A DNA stretch of 64,000 nucleotides from Paenibacillus sp. FSL R5-0490 (GTDB taxonomy: Bacteria > Bacillota > Bacilli > Bacillales > Cytobacillaceae), in assembly GCF_001956215.1 (NCBI RefSeq), contig NZ_MRTQ01000007.1, positions 62,001 to 126,000 of the forward strand. Direction: 5' to 3'. A program made the translations under genes and the position numbers. Under the pieces are notes generated by a model. That model did no database searches and was not told the DNA's origin. It saw nothing but the letters and a program-made list of their open reading frames with translations. Below, in pieces: positions 16,754 to 25,586 of the stretch. Position 1 is the first letter of the stretch, and every line of letters starts with the position of its first letter.

Positions 16754-18013
16754 TTATTCAGCCGATGTATTTTCACCCGGTAACTTTAGTATTCTCCTGT
16801 CGTCTCCAGTTTTGGTTAATTGATAGAATAAAAGTATGCTAACTATCCCCATGGATCCAATTAACGTGGTCATAACCATCGGAGACAGCCAGTTGCTTAC
16901 AATCATAAAAATCCCAGCTGCACTAACTCCGAGTATCATAGCTATTGTGTATAAAGCCATATAAGAGCTGCGTGCATGGTCTGGTACACTGCTCGCCAGC
17001 AAAGTCTGCTGAACAGGGATATACAGCATTTCACCAATGGATGCTATGAACATAGCTAAAATCAACACAAGCGGGGATGTGCTAAAACTTACAACTGTAT
17101 ATCCCACAAAAAATAACAGGAGGCCAGCCAGGAAAACAAAGCGGTCATTATATTTTTTCATAACCGCAGAAATCATCATGGTAAAGCAAACAATAAGTAT
17201 TGTATTTTCCGTTTTCAATATACCAAGCATATTGACACCGTCCACTTTCAAGGGAAGAAAAGCTGCAAGCTGAACAGGTTCACTTATTTTATTAGCAAGG
17301 TGAACACCTATGTAATTGGTTAATTGCTCCTCCACCGAAACAATAAGGAGACTTGCGATTAAGAAAACAGTAAAGAATCGGTGCGCCAATATGTTTCTGT
17401 ATGCTTTTATTATGCTTGAGGATCTGCTGTTAGACTGGTTGGCTTTTGCGGGAATATATGTTTCTTGAATAAAGAAGGCAGTGATGAGGAATGAACATAA
17501 TATCGACATGGCGGCACCTAACAGCAGGTAAAAGAGATAATCAAAGAATAGGAAAGCGCCAGCCATGCTGCCCACGGCAATACCCGTATTGCGAACCCAA
17601 TAAGAGTATGTATGTATGGTCTTTCTCTCTTCCGGCAAGCTGACATCTATAATTAACGCCTGATATACAGGACTGGCCGCACCGCTGCTGAATTGGATAA
17701 AAACAAAGGCGAAAAACATAAGATAAGGGTGTGAGTGTACAAAAGCAGCACCAGTAAACCCCATAAACATAATAAATTCAGATAAAAGGATGATCTTTTT
17801 GCGTCCCAGCCGGTCTGATGCGAATCCTCCCAAGATAGAACCCCCGACATGGGCAATCATGACTCCCAGGAATAAAAATCCCGTGATTAAATTCCCTGTC
17901 TTGCCGGAAAGATAAATAATCAAATACGGCAATACAGACATCGTTGAAACGGATGAAAGGAAAATCAAAAACAGTCGAATTCGAATGGTTAAGTTAAAGG
18001 TTTTTAACTTCAT
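16754..18013 (-). CDS. MFS multidrug-type transporter under TetR control
   Basis: 419 residues with 12 predicted membrane segments. MFS motif A is seen as GGFASDRLGRKKIIL (about 58-72) between segments 2 and 3. The N-terminal half is the better conserved part. The gene is downstream of a TetR regulator in the same direction. A perfect 24-bp palindrome (18031-18054) lies directly before its start, with a related site before tetR. The arrangement points to an inducible efflux pump; the drug or metabolite is unknown. Confidence 0.82.
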   Translation of the reverse strand: MKLKTFNLTIRIRLFLIFLSSVSTMSVLPYLIIYLSGKTGNLITGFLFLGVMIAHVGGSILGGFASDRLGRKKIILLSEFIMFMGFTGAAFVHSHPYLMFFAFVFIQFSSGAASPVYQALIIDVSLPEERKTIHTYSYWVRNTGIAVGSMAGAFLFFDYLFYLLLGAAMSILCSFLITAFFIQETYIPAKANQSNSRSSSIIKAYRNILAHRFFTVFLIASLLIVSVEEQLTNYIGVHLANKISEPVQLAAFLPLKVDGVNMLGILKTENTILIVCFTMMISAVMKKYNDRFVFLAGLLLFFVGYTVVSFSTSPLVLILAMFIASIGEMLYIPVQQTLLASSVPDHARSSYMALYTIAMILGVSAAGIFMIVSNWLSPMVMTTLIGSMGIVSILLFYQLTKTGDDRRILKLPGENTSAE

Positions 18014-18030
18014 ATTAACATCGCCTCCAT

Positions 18031-18054
18031 TAATGATTGATTAATCAATCATTA
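18031..18054. promoter_or_regulatory. TetR operator before the MFS gene
   Basis: A perfect 24-bp palindrome with centre TGATTAATCA. It lies 18 nt upstream of the MFS start codon. The same core recurs ahead of the tetR gene. Confidence 0.7.
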
Positions 18055-18077
18055 TTATTATAAAAAAGAGAACCTAC

Positions 18078-18677
18078 TTAGCTTATAGGCCCGAATAAAT
18101 TTATGGCGGAAGATGCATAGCTCTCCCACACGTTACTATATCTTTCGTCTGTCGAGTTTAACCGGATTCCGATGAGAAGACTGGTATAAAGAGTTGCTGC
18201 AGTCAATGGATCCTGGTCAACCAGTACTCCTTTCTGCTGGCCATTTTTTACCAGCTTGCTGACCTTCTCTCTAAATTCATCATGAAATGCGTCCAGCTTT
18301 GCAAAAATGGCCGGATACCGCTGATGCTGTCCGACAACCTGAACAACTAAAGCCAGATAATTATTAATTCCAGCGAACAATCTTATATGGCCGCGAATCA
18401 TCTTTTCCAGCTCCAGCATTGGATCTTCAGCTTCATGGTTAAAATCAAACACTTGAACAGACAATTCATGCAGCGGCTCTGCTACTGCTGTATAAAATAG
18501 CTCCTCTTTATCTTTGAAATAAGTAAAAACACTTCCGAAGCTAATGTTTGCAGCCTGAGATATTTTTTTTATCGTTGTCCCTTCATACCCCTCTGTTGCA
18601 AACAGGTATGTCGCTGTTTCTAGAATGGCTTCTCTTCTTTTTTTCATATTTGTTAATTGCTGTTCTGAAAGCGGCAT
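18078..18677 (-). CDS. TetR-family transcriptional repressor
   Basis: 199 residues. The helix-turn-helix domain occupies about 14-60 (ILETATYLFATEGYEGTTIKKI then NISFGSVFTYFKDKEELF). The C-terminal part is an all-helical ligand and dimer domain with no recognised specificity. AGGGAG lies about 8 nt before the ATG. The palindromes at 18031-18054 and 18698-18713 share a core, which indicates repression of both the MFS gene and itself. Confidence 0.85.
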   Translation of the reverse strand: MPLSEQQLTNMKKRREAILETATYLFATEGYEGTTIKKISQAANISFGSVFTYFKDKEELFYTAVAEPLHELSVQVFDFNHEAEDPMLELEKMIRGHIRLFAGINNYLALVVQVVGQHQRYPAIFAKLDAFHDEFREKVSKLVKNGQQKGVLVDQDPLTAATLYTSLLIGIRLNSTDERYSNVWESYASSAINLFGPIS

Positions 18678-18697
18678 TTTTAAAACTCCCTATCTAC

Positions 18698-18713
18698 GAG
18701 TGATTAATCAATC
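18698..18713. promoter_or_regulatory. TetR operator ahead of its own gene
   Basis: TGATTAATCA (18701-18710) with one mismatched pair then two more matching flanking pairs. It shares the core of the perfect site at 18031-18054 and lies about 20 nt before the tetR start. Confidence 0.6.
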
Positions 18714-18757
18714 ATTAATAGCTATTATACTGGAAAATTTTTAAATTTATCAAGTCA

Positions 18758-18795
18758 AAAAAAGAAATACCCTCACAAGGATATTTCTCTTTTTC
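18758..18795 (-). terminator. Terminator after the DUF3231 gene
   Basis: GAAATACCCT (18764-18773) pairs imperfectly with AGGATATTTC (18778-18787). A T-rich run follows on the minus strand. A further short GGGTGA / TCACCC hairpin sits at 18808-18823, reusing the GCCTGTCACC sequence of the 1.8 and 3.2 kb palindromes. Confidence 0.5.
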
Positions 18796-18822
18796 GACAA
18801 ATTTCGGGTGATGCCTGTCACC

Positions 18823-19821
18823 CTATATGAGATTTCGGCGTTCTTCCATTTGCGGAGGTTCTTCCATCCAGCCGTTTTGGATCATGATTTTGGCGCCGCG
18901 GTGGGCGTATTCGAAGATGTCTTTTGTAAAGACGGCTGCTTTGGCCGGAATGTCGTTTCTTAAGCTGAAGGCTGTTCCGATGGCATTTTTTCCGATTGAA
19001 AAGCTGCAGAACAGGCTGATGCAGTACATCATGAGCTTATCTGAGAACGGGGCAGCAGTAGAACGGGTAGCTTGGCCGCCTGGACCCACCGGGGTTTGTA
19101 TACCATCTTCCAGCAGCATTTCAGAGAATTCTTTAATAATCCCTTTTGCCAGTTCCACGCCTTCTGAAAAATAGTTCCTTACTTCTTTTGTCTGTGCGCA
19201 TTGGGCAAAGCCTGTAATCATCTGCATGCCTGTCACATTTGCTTCAATTGTATAATACAGCTGGCTCAGCTCAACCGTATTGATCGTCCGTTTTCTTCCA
19301 AGTAAGTTTGTACCCTTTAAATAATTTGTGTCCTTTACAAATTCAACTTTTTCAGGCATGGTCACAAAAGGCGCACGGATCAGCAGACCTTTTCCCAGTA
19401 AGTATTGAGTGCATTTTTTGGAATACTCCTGGGTCATGGCGGTAAGGTCTCTATACAGTAAGATAATATCTTCCCGGTAAGACATGCTTAAGTGCAGAGT
19501 ATGCAGCCCCATGCTGATCGATTTCATGAGACGCACAAACATGATATCAAACCCGTTAGCGAACAGGGCCGGAGCATCCGGCACGACATCCTGTTCGGTA
19601 AACCCCACCGGTATGGCCGCCCCTTCTTCTTTCAATATATGAGTGATCTTCTGAATAAAAGGATTTATATCTTCCTTTAAATCGGACATGATTTTTTTCG
19701 CTTCTTCGTCATTTGAATTTTCAAGAAAGTATTCAAGCATTCTTAAGAGCATGGTTTTCTGCTGATAAGTCATCCAGAGTGTGGCCAGTTCATTTGATGT
19801 AATCGGCGGTCTTTCAGGCAT
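18823..19821 (-). CDS. DUF3231 family protein
   Basis: 332 residues. It consists of two related all-helical halves (about 8-165 and 180-325), each opening with a helix of the LATLWMTYQQKTMLLRMLEYFLEN or LSQLYYTIEANVTGMQMITGF type. This is the DUF3231 layout of bacilli, which is thought to be ferritin-like; no complete metal-binding ExxH set is obvious to me. GGGGGAA precedes the ATG. Members are often linked to spores or stress, but the function is not established. Confidence 0.75.
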   Translation of the reverse strand: MPERPPITSNELATLWMTYQQKTMLLRMLEYFLENSNDEEAKKIMSDLKEDINPFIQKITHILKEEGAAIPVGFTEQDVVPDAPALFANGFDIMFVRLMKSISMGLHTLHLSMSYREDIILLYRDLTAMTQEYSKKCTQYLLGKGLLIRAPFVTMPEKVEFVKDTNYLKGTNLLGRKRTINTVELSQLYYTIEANVTGMQMITGFAQCAQTKEVRNYFSEGVELAKGIIKEFSEMLLEDGIQTPVGPGGQATRSTAAPFSDKLMMYCISLFCSFSIGKNAIGTAFSLRNDIPAKAAVFTKDIFEYAHRGAKIMIQNGWMEEPPQMEERRNLI

Positions 19822-19903
19822 GAATGTTCCCCCATCATTTAAGTTATTACTATCCTCCCTTCAGTTACAAAAATCATGCATTTTTCGCAAAAAAAAAGAC
19901 CCC

Positions 19904-20689
19904 CTAAGAGGCCCCCAGCTCGTTCCGATTAAAATAGATATTTAAAACCTGCTTCAGAGATTGGTCGATCTGTACCCATTCATCCAGCTTGTAGTTATTA
20001 AGCACTTCCGCCAGGTTTGGCTTTATGCCAATCAATTTGATGATGCTGCCTGTCATGAAGTTCAATGTTTTAATCAGCTGGGTGAATTTCTCGATGCCTT
20101 TCCCTTCAATTTCCCCAACAGCTGTCAGATCAAAAAGAATTTCGTCATATTCGCCTGCAAAAACAGCCTTGAGGCAGCTTTCGGAAATAATGTTAATTTT
20201 AGCTGAAGTTATATCGCCAAATAAAGGGATCAGGCAAAGTGTTTCAGACAGCGGGATAAACGGCCCGGACAATTGATTCAGGCGGGTCAGCACCTGCTCA
20301 AGCTCTTCTTTTTTCTCCAAAAGTTCAAAGTCGGTGGAGGTGAGGCGCTGCTGCAGCTGCATCAGTTTATCCATCAGTCCTTCGTTTGAGCTGTCTTTGG
20401 GCAGAAACAGCATATTGGCATGATCCTCGCTGTCCCATTGGATATGAACCTCAAATAAACAGAGAGGCATTTCCCTGGTTTTCATATTCAGTTCCAGCTT
20501 CACAGGATCCACACCGGGCTCCCAGCTGTACTGAATGAGCTTTTCAATGCTTTCTTCATCGATGATTCCTTTTAGGTGCCCCCCGCTCAGGTCAAAGCTT
20601 TCCCGTGCGATAGTGGAGTAGCTTACTATTTTTCCGTTTCTGTCAGCTTTTAAAAACGCAAGCGGAAGCGCATGATTAAAATATTGCAT
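19904..20689 (-). CDS. PAS-like plus STAS protein (RsbR-type stressosome paralogue)
   Basis: 261 residues from ATG 20689, with CGGGAGG 8 nt upstream. A PAS-like N-terminus (about 5-100: ADRNGKIVSYSTIARESFDL) is joined by a coiled coil (about 105-140) to a C-terminal STAS domain (about 145-255). The linker-STAS junction LSGPFIPLSETLCLIPLFGDI matches RsbR proteins. The phosphosite region reads DLTAVGEIEG, keeping the first RsbR Thr position; the second has Glu (KPNLAEVL), a possible phosphomimetic. It overlaps the cobalamin-protein gene by 14 nt, so a cobalamin or light signal may feed the sigma-B stressosome. That link is inferred. Confidence 0.75.
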   Translation of the reverse strand: MQYFNHALPLAFLKADRNGKIVSYSTIARESFDLSGGHLKGIIDEESIEKLIQYSWEPGVDPVKLELNMKTREMPLCLFEVHIQWDSEDHANMLFLPKDSSNEGLMDKLMQLQQRLTSTDFELLEKKEELEQVLTRLNQLSGPFIPLSETLCLIPLFGDITSAKINIISESCLKAVFAGEYDEILFDLTAVGEIEGKGIEKFTQLIKTLNFMTGSIIKLIGIKPNLAEVLNNYKLDEWVQIDQSLKQVLNIYFNRNELGAS

Positions 20690-21320
20690 TTTGCTGTCCT
20701 CCCGCTTCATAATTTTGGAGCCATTTCTGTGTGTCCTGCAAATCCTTTAGGATAACTGTACGATCGGTACAATACGGAAGCAGGTCATACTTCCCTGCTA
20801 ATCGCCCGCCAAGGATAACAGCCGGCTTATGCGGCAGCTTGGCAAATGCCTCGGCATATTCCTTCAGCTTCGGCAGGTGATAGACGATAGTGACTGACAG
20901 CCCGATTACGCTTGGCTTCCAGTCTTTTGCCGTTTTAAGCGCATATTCCAAAGGCAGGCTTGGACCAAAATACTTCGTCTCCCAGCCACTCTCTTCAAAA
21001 AGACTGTTCACCATCTTCAGGCCGATATAGTGCTGTTCCCCATCCAGACAGAGAAACATGGCTTTTTGGCTTGATTGTCTTTTTTCACTTTGGTAAGCGA
21101 GTTTAGACAGCACAAAATCACATGTAGCTGTTGCCAGATGCTCATCTGCCACTGTGATTTGATTCGTCTCCCATAGGTGGCCAATGTGCTGCATCGCAGG
21201 TGTAATCAGATTTTGATAAACCTCGATACGCGTTAGATGCGGGTATTTTCGGATATTTTCCCAAACCTCCCCGGAATTACCCTCAAGTAATAAAGAAGCA
21301 AGTGTTTCTGCCTGCTGCAT
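20676..21320 (-). CDS. Stand-alone cobalamin-binding protein with CarH-like W-x9-EH motif
   Basis: 214 residues from ATG 21320, two nt after the upstream stop, with AAAGGGGG ahead of it. A helical-bundle domain (about 1-80) carries W50 and E60-H61, the W-x9-EH pattern of CarH-type adenosylcobalamin photoreceptors. The Rossmann-like B12 domain (about 85-205) carries E95-x-H97-x2-G100 for the lower axial His, then the GLSVTIVYHL and VILGGRLAG stretches. There is no MerR DNA-binding domain, unlike CarH. It lies between a small helical protein and a PAS-STAS protein, with overlapping frames. Probable light- or B12-responsive sensor acting through protein contacts. Confidence 0.8.
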   Translation of the reverse strand: MQQAETLASLLLEGNSGEVWENIRKYPHLTRIEVYQNLITPAMQHIGHLWETNQITVADEHLATATCDFVLSKLAYQSEKRQSSQKAMFLCLDGEQHYIGLKMVNSLFEESGWETKYFGPSLPLEYALKTAKDWKPSVIGLSVTIVYHLPKLKEYAEAFAKLPHKPAVILGGRLAGKYDLLPYCTDRTVILKDLQDTQKWLQNYEAGGQQNAIF

Positions 21321-21321
21321 C

Positions 21322-21687
21322 CTACGCGCCCCCTTTCGCTGGTTCACCTTTCAAAACAGCGATGGCTTCTGCCAGGTAAAGATGGAATCGTTCTGCCTTC
21401 TCCGCAGACTCTTTTTCTTCAGCCAGCACAGCCTGAATGATTTCGAAGTTGTCGATCAAATGCCGGGTTTTCATCCCATGCCTGGTTAATATGCCATTAA
21501 GCCAGACTGCATAATCATTGAAAAAAGAGGACTGATCCAGCTCATAAGCTGTCTCCAGATGCTTCATATGATGATGATTATCTTCCCGGCACTTCTCTTT
21601 TCCCTGTTCGCCGAACCGTTCCAGAAGGGAAGGATCACGCTCATAAATTTTATCGGTTACACTATTGACGATCTTCTCATGATTCAC
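21322..21687 (-). CDS. Small helical protein of the cobalamin-STAS operon, function unknown
   Basis: 121 residues starting with GTG, overlapping the previous stop as GTGA, with AGGTGG 7 nt upstream. It is predicted all-helical and has no membrane segment. A His-rich helix (DNHHHMKHLETAYELD, about 36-51) and a later TRHGMKTRHLIDNF (about 68-81) could bind a metal or heme, or form a globin-like bundle as in RsbR N-terminal domains. That is only a resemblance. Tight coupling to the cobalamin-binding gene suggests the two products act together. Confidence 0.55.
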   Translation of the reverse strand: MNHEKIVNSVTDKIYERDPSLLERFGEQGKEKCREDNHHHMKHLETAYELDQSSFFNDYAVWLNGILTRHGMKTRHLIDNFEIIQAVLAEEKESAEKAERFHLYLAEAIAVLKGEPAKGGA

Positions 21688-21989
21688 TTAGCCACCACCT
21701 TGTATTGCGCTACTTTTGGAATCACAGCAGCCAGTTCCTGATCCGGATATTTCTTTTCTAAATCATGGATCTTTTTAAAATCCTCGCTCCGGACCCAGTT
21801 TAAATAGTTTTCTTTTGTATCAAAAATGAGCTGCACAGTCAGTTCGCCGGCGCGTTTATCATTCTGCAGAAGCAGAAAATCGACAAACCCCTCTGCCTGG
21901 TCGACCGACCGCGAGCGATTTTTATATATGCGAATGACTTCTTCCGATTTTTCATCGGGAACGTCGAATGTTGAAAAAACAGTGTACAT
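21684..21989 (-). CDS. Antibiotic biosynthesis monooxygenase (ABM)-domain protein
   Basis: 101 residues, a single dimeric alpha/beta-barrel domain of the ABM/IsdG type. FSTFDVPDEKSEEVIRIYKNR is the first strand-helix, and LIFDTKENYLNWVRSEDFKKIH the second. GGAGGAG lies just before the ATG. Relatives include heme-degrading HmoA/IsdG proteins as well as cofactor-free oxygenases. The IsdG catalytic Asn/Trp/His set is not clearly present, so heme degradation is not assured. First gene of the cobalamin-STAS operon. Confidence 0.65.
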   Translation of the reverse strand: MYTVFSTFDVPDEKSEEVIRIYKNRSRSVDQAEGFVDFLLLQNDKRAGELTVQLIFDTKENYLNWVRSEDFKKIHDLEKKYPDQELAAVIPKVAQYKVVAK

Positions 21990-22408
21990 GAACTCTCCTC
22001 CAATTTTGGGAGTTTTATGGCTTCTTCAGTATAACATACAGTTTGGGATTGTCATTTTGAGAGGGTTATGGGCTGGGGGCGGGGATATGGCTGATGTTAA
22101 TTTACATTTTCGCCATCTGCTTTTGCCGCTCCCCTCCGCTCTCAATTTTTTCTTCCTTAAGCTTCTTCTCAGCCTTAAGTCCGATAGCAAGATATGTCTC
22201 TGGCTCGTTATGCCTTCTCTTGATCCCGGTTAAGATAGTATCTGTAAGAATTGTTAAGTTTTTCCTGCAAATAAGATCGCAAATTGGCGAAATAGGTCGG
22301 ACGAATTATTGGAAAATTTAAGTAAAAGTAGTTATTAATACCTATTAACCTCTGTATAATTAGATCTTGGGTGCAAATTTTCACTATTAGGGAGTAAGGA
22401 GAATGTTA
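21990..22408. other. Intergenic stretch upstream of the RND pump, no gene supported
   Basis: Open frames on both strands here lack ribosome sites and convincing composition. A sigma-A-like -10 TATAAT lies at 22355-22360, about 49 nt before the pump's start codon, with a weak TTATTA-type -35. The pump's ribosome site AAGGAG is at 22396-22401. I see nothing else. Confidence 0.5.
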
Positions 22409-25400
22409 ATGAAATTCTTAAAATTGATTGTGCAGAGAAAGATTTTGGTTGCCCTGATGACGGTATTAATTCTCGCCATCGGCAGCTATTCCATTATGGA
22501 CTTGGATAAAGAGCTGATGCCGCCTGTGACGATGGATGGCGCCTATGTAGAGGTCAGCGCCGGGGAGATGGCAGCGGCTGAAGTGGAGCGATCGATCACC
22601 ATTCCCCTGGAGCAGCAGATCAGGGGGATTGACGGAGTCGAGTCGGTAGACTCTACAACTGCGATCGGACGCAGCTCACTTCAAGTTACGTTCGATGAAG
22701 GCCTTGGCGATGAGCTGTTTAATGAAGTAGAGGCAGCTGCCAACGCAGCAAAGGCCGACAATGCCGCGATTACAGATGTTACAGCAGGTCAGTACGGTAC
22801 CACTCAAAGCTATGAATTTTATATGGATGTATCCGGCGGCAGCATGGAAGAGATGACCGCTTTTGCTGCTAAAGTTCTGAAGCCGCGCCTGGAAGCATTG
22901 CCGGAAGTCCGGGATGTATCGCTTGCAGGGGTTCAGGAGCACGAGGTACTTATTGAATTGGACCGCAGCAAGTTGGCTGAAAAAGGACTGGATTCAGCAG
23001 CTGTGATCGGTGCTATTCAGCAGGTTAACAGCGAAGCCACACTGGGAGAACTCAGCAGCGATGCCAGCTCTCCTTCCCTTCGCTGGAATACGAAGCTGGA
23101 AAATGCCGCAGATGTACAGAATATCACAATCCCCTCACAAAATGGATTTATTGATTTGAAAGATGTGGCAGATGTTACATTTCAGCCGGTTGAAAGCTCA
23201 TCCTTTGTATGGAAAAACGGCACGAAAGATTTCATTTTTGTCCAGATCGGACGCGCAGCAGATTCCACACAAATTGAAATGGCAGCCGCGGTCCGTGATG
23301 AGGTGAAGAACATTCGCAAAGACGGTCTGGTAAAAGGCTTTGAACTGAATGAAATGGTGGCACAGGCAGATTATGTACAGGAATCGATTGATGGCGTGAC
23401 CGGCAACATTTTAATCGGCGGCGTCATTGCCATTGCCATTCTGCTGATCTTTTTAAGGAATGTAAGGGCCACCTTTATCATCGGCCTGTCGATTCCGACT
23501 TCCATCCTGCTGACATTTACAGCGATGTGGGTTTTTGATTACAGCTTTAATATACTTACTCTGATTGGCCTTGGTTTGGGGATCGGAATGATGGTGGATT
23601 CCTCGATTGTCATTATAGAATCCATCTATAGAAAGAAGGAACAGGGCCTTGGCAAGCTTGAGTCCGTGCTGGAAGGAACCAAAGAAGTATCCTCAGCTGT
23701 CATTTCTTCGATGCTCACCACAATTGTGGTATTCCTGCCAATCGGCCTGATTGGCGGCGATGTGGGCACATTCATGATCATGCTGTCTGCTGTGGTAGCC
23801 ATTACGCTCATCAGTTCGGTTATTGTCTCGTTTACATTAATTCCTTCACTTTCGGAAAAAATGCTCAAGCTCCGCAAGCCAAAGAAAGAGCACAAAGAAG
23901 GACCGATAATGCGTATGTATAGCCGTCTTGTAGCCTGGGCCATCCGGAAAAAACGCTACAGCTTTGCGGTCATTGCGATTTTCTTCCTGATGTTTGCCGG
24001 TTCCTTAACGCTTGTGACGAAAATTCCGATGACGATCATGCCGGACATGTTCAACCGCTACACAGAGCTGATGGTTAACCTGGAAACAGGGCTTTCTCCT
24101 GATGAAAAAGAAGACATCGCTCAAGGAATCAACCAGAAACTGCAATCCATTGAAGATGTTGAGTCCAATTATGTCATGGACGAGGGCGGCATGTTCTATA
24201 CGATCATCAATATGACAAAGGGCGATGACATTACAAGAGAACAGAAAGATGTCAATGAAGAGATTATGAAGGAACTTCGCAGCCTGTCCGATACTCTTCC
24301 GGTGAAAAATGTCCAGAGTGCGATGTCAGCTGGCGGCGGCTCTCCGGTTCAGGTAAATATCAAGGGAGAAGATTTTGCAGATTTGCAGAACCTTGCCGGG
24401 GATTTTACAGAGGATCTGGAAAAAATTGACGGCATCGTTGGTGTGACCAACTCAATGGAACGCACATCAAAGGAGCAGGTTGTTGTTTTAAAAGAAGAAG
24501 CAATTGAAAAAGCAGGCTTAACCCAGCTGCAAATCAGGCAGTTTATCGAGCAGGCGTTCATGGAAATGCCTGTCGGAGTAATGAGCATAAATGAAGAAAA
24601 TGTGCCGCTTGCTTTAAAGTGGGCTGAGAAAACAGATTCCAAATCATCTCTGCTGGACTTAAAAATCCCTACTGCCGAGGGAGAGAAAGCATTATCTTCC
24701 TTTATTGAATTAAAAAGTATCGATACACCGAATGAAATTTCCCATAATGACGGGGAGCGCTTCATCTCCATTTCGGCAGATATTGAAGGCAAAGATCTTG
24801 GGGCTGTGAATCGCGAAGTTCAAAAGCTGATTAATGATTTCGAAGCTCCTCCCGGCTATAGTGCTGCAGCTGCCGGGGATCTTGAGCAGCAGCAGGAATT
24901 AATTATGGATATGGTGTTTGTTTTAGCGATTGCCATTTTCCTTGTCTATCTGGTGATGGCTGTCCAGTTCAACCACCTTGGACATCCGCTGATCGTTATG
25001 TCTGTCATTCCGATGACCATCGTCGGCGTCATTCTTGGATTGTTCCTGACACAAATGGAGCTGAGCGTGATGTCTGGAATGGGTATTGTTATGCTGATTG
25101 GGATCGTGCTTAATAACGCCATCCTGCTGATCGACCGTACGAATCAGCTCCGCAAGGAAGGATACTCTGTTGAAGATGCACTTATTGAAGCAGGTAAAAA
25201 CCGCATCCGTCCGATTTTCATGACTACTCTCACTACAGTTGGCGGAATGCTTCCCCTTGCTTTGGCTTCGGGAACTTCCGGAAATTACCAGGCACCGATG
25301 GCAACCGTCATTATTTCCGGACTGCTGTTTGCAACCTTTATTACGCTTCTTCTGATCCCAGCGGTTTACCGCTTGTTCACCGCGTCCAGCCTCCGTTTTG

Positions 25401-25468
25401 GCTGGATGAAGAAAAAACACAAAAAGAATGGCCGTGATGTGAAAGTAATTCCAGAGACCGTTAATTAA
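22409..25468 (+). CDS. swrC: RND-family efflux transporter, SwrC/AcrB-like
   Basis: 1019 residues from ATG 22409; AAGGAG is 7 nt upstream, which excludes the ATG 6 nt earlier. Typical RND layout: one N-terminal membrane helix, a large extracytoplasmic loop, helices 2-6, a second loop, and helices 8-12. In helix 4 the proton-relay region reads MMVDSSIVIIE, keeping one of the two AcrB Asp residues. In helix 10 the AcrB Lys is replaced (IVLNNAILLID). Both features match B. subtilis SwrC, which exports surfactin and other amphiphiles. There is no adjacent membrane-fusion gene. It could protect against self-made or foreign lipopeptides. Confidence 0.85.
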   Translation: MKFLKLIVQRKILVALMTVLILAIGSYSIMDLDKELMPPVTMDGAYVEVSAGEMAAAEVERSITIPLEQQIRGIDGVESVDSTTAIGRSSLQVTFDEGLGDELFNEVEAAANAAKADNAAITDVTAGQYGTTQSYEFYMDVSGGSMEEMTAFAAKVLKPRLEALPEVRDVSLAGVQEHEVLIELDRSKLAEKGLDSAAVIGAIQQVNSEATLGELSSDASSPSLRWNTKLENAADVQNITIPSQNGFIDLKDVADVTFQPVESSSFVWKNGTKDFIFVQIGRAADSTQIEMAAAVRDEVKNIRKDGLVKGFELNEMVAQADYVQESIDGVTGNILIGGVIAIAILLIFLRNVRATFIIGLSIPTSILLTFTAMWVFDYSFNILTLIGLGLGIGMMVDSSIVIIESIYRKKEQGLGKLESVLEGTKEVSSAVISSMLTTIVVFLPIGLIGGDVGTFMIMLSAVVAITLISSVIVSFTLIPSLSEKMLKLRKPKKEHKEGPIMRMYSRLVAWAIRKKRYSFAVIAIFFLMFAGSLTLVTKIPMTIMPDMFNRYTELMVNLETGLSPDEKEDIAQGINQKLQSIEDVESNYVMDEGGMFYTIINMTKGDDITREQKDVNEEIMKELRSLSDTLPVKNVQSAMSAGGGSPVQVNIKGEDFADLQNLAGDFTEDLEKIDGIVGVTNSMERTSKEQVVVLKEEAIEKAGLTQLQIRQFIEQAFMEMPVGVMSINEENVPLALKWAEKTDSKSSLLDLKIPTAEGEKALSSFIELKSIDTPNEISHNDGERFISISADIEGKDLGAVNREVQKLINDFEAPPGYSAAAAGDLEQQQELIMDMVFVLAIAIFLVYLVMAVQFNHLGHPLIVMSVIPMTIVGVILGLFLTQMELSVMSGMGIVMLIGIVLNNAILLIDRTNQLRKEGYSVEDALIEAGKNRIRPIFMTTLTTVGGMLPLALASGTSGNYQAPMATVIISGLLFATFITLLLIPAVYRLFTASSLRFGWMKKKHKKNGRDVKVIPETVN

Positions 25469-25476
25469 TTTGTCCC

Positions 25477-25504
25477 GCCCCCTCAAAAAAAGAGGGGGCT
25501 TTTG
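25477..25504 (+). terminator. Terminator of the RND pump gene
   Basis: GCCCCCTC (25477-25484) and GAGGGGGC (25492-25499) pair perfectly around a seven-A loop, followed by TTTT. Confidence 0.85.
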
Positions 25505-25586
25505 CGGATATTTCAAGCACTATGGACAAGGGCTCTTTCCTTTTTCTTTTCCCTTCATATATTAGCAGGAGAAAGGAGTGAATCCC

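Noticed and set aside
22094-22321. 75-residue hydrophobic open frame before the RND pump, and minus-strand frames in the same region
   Set aside because: No ribosome sites, no proper start codons on the minus strand, and composition not convincing.
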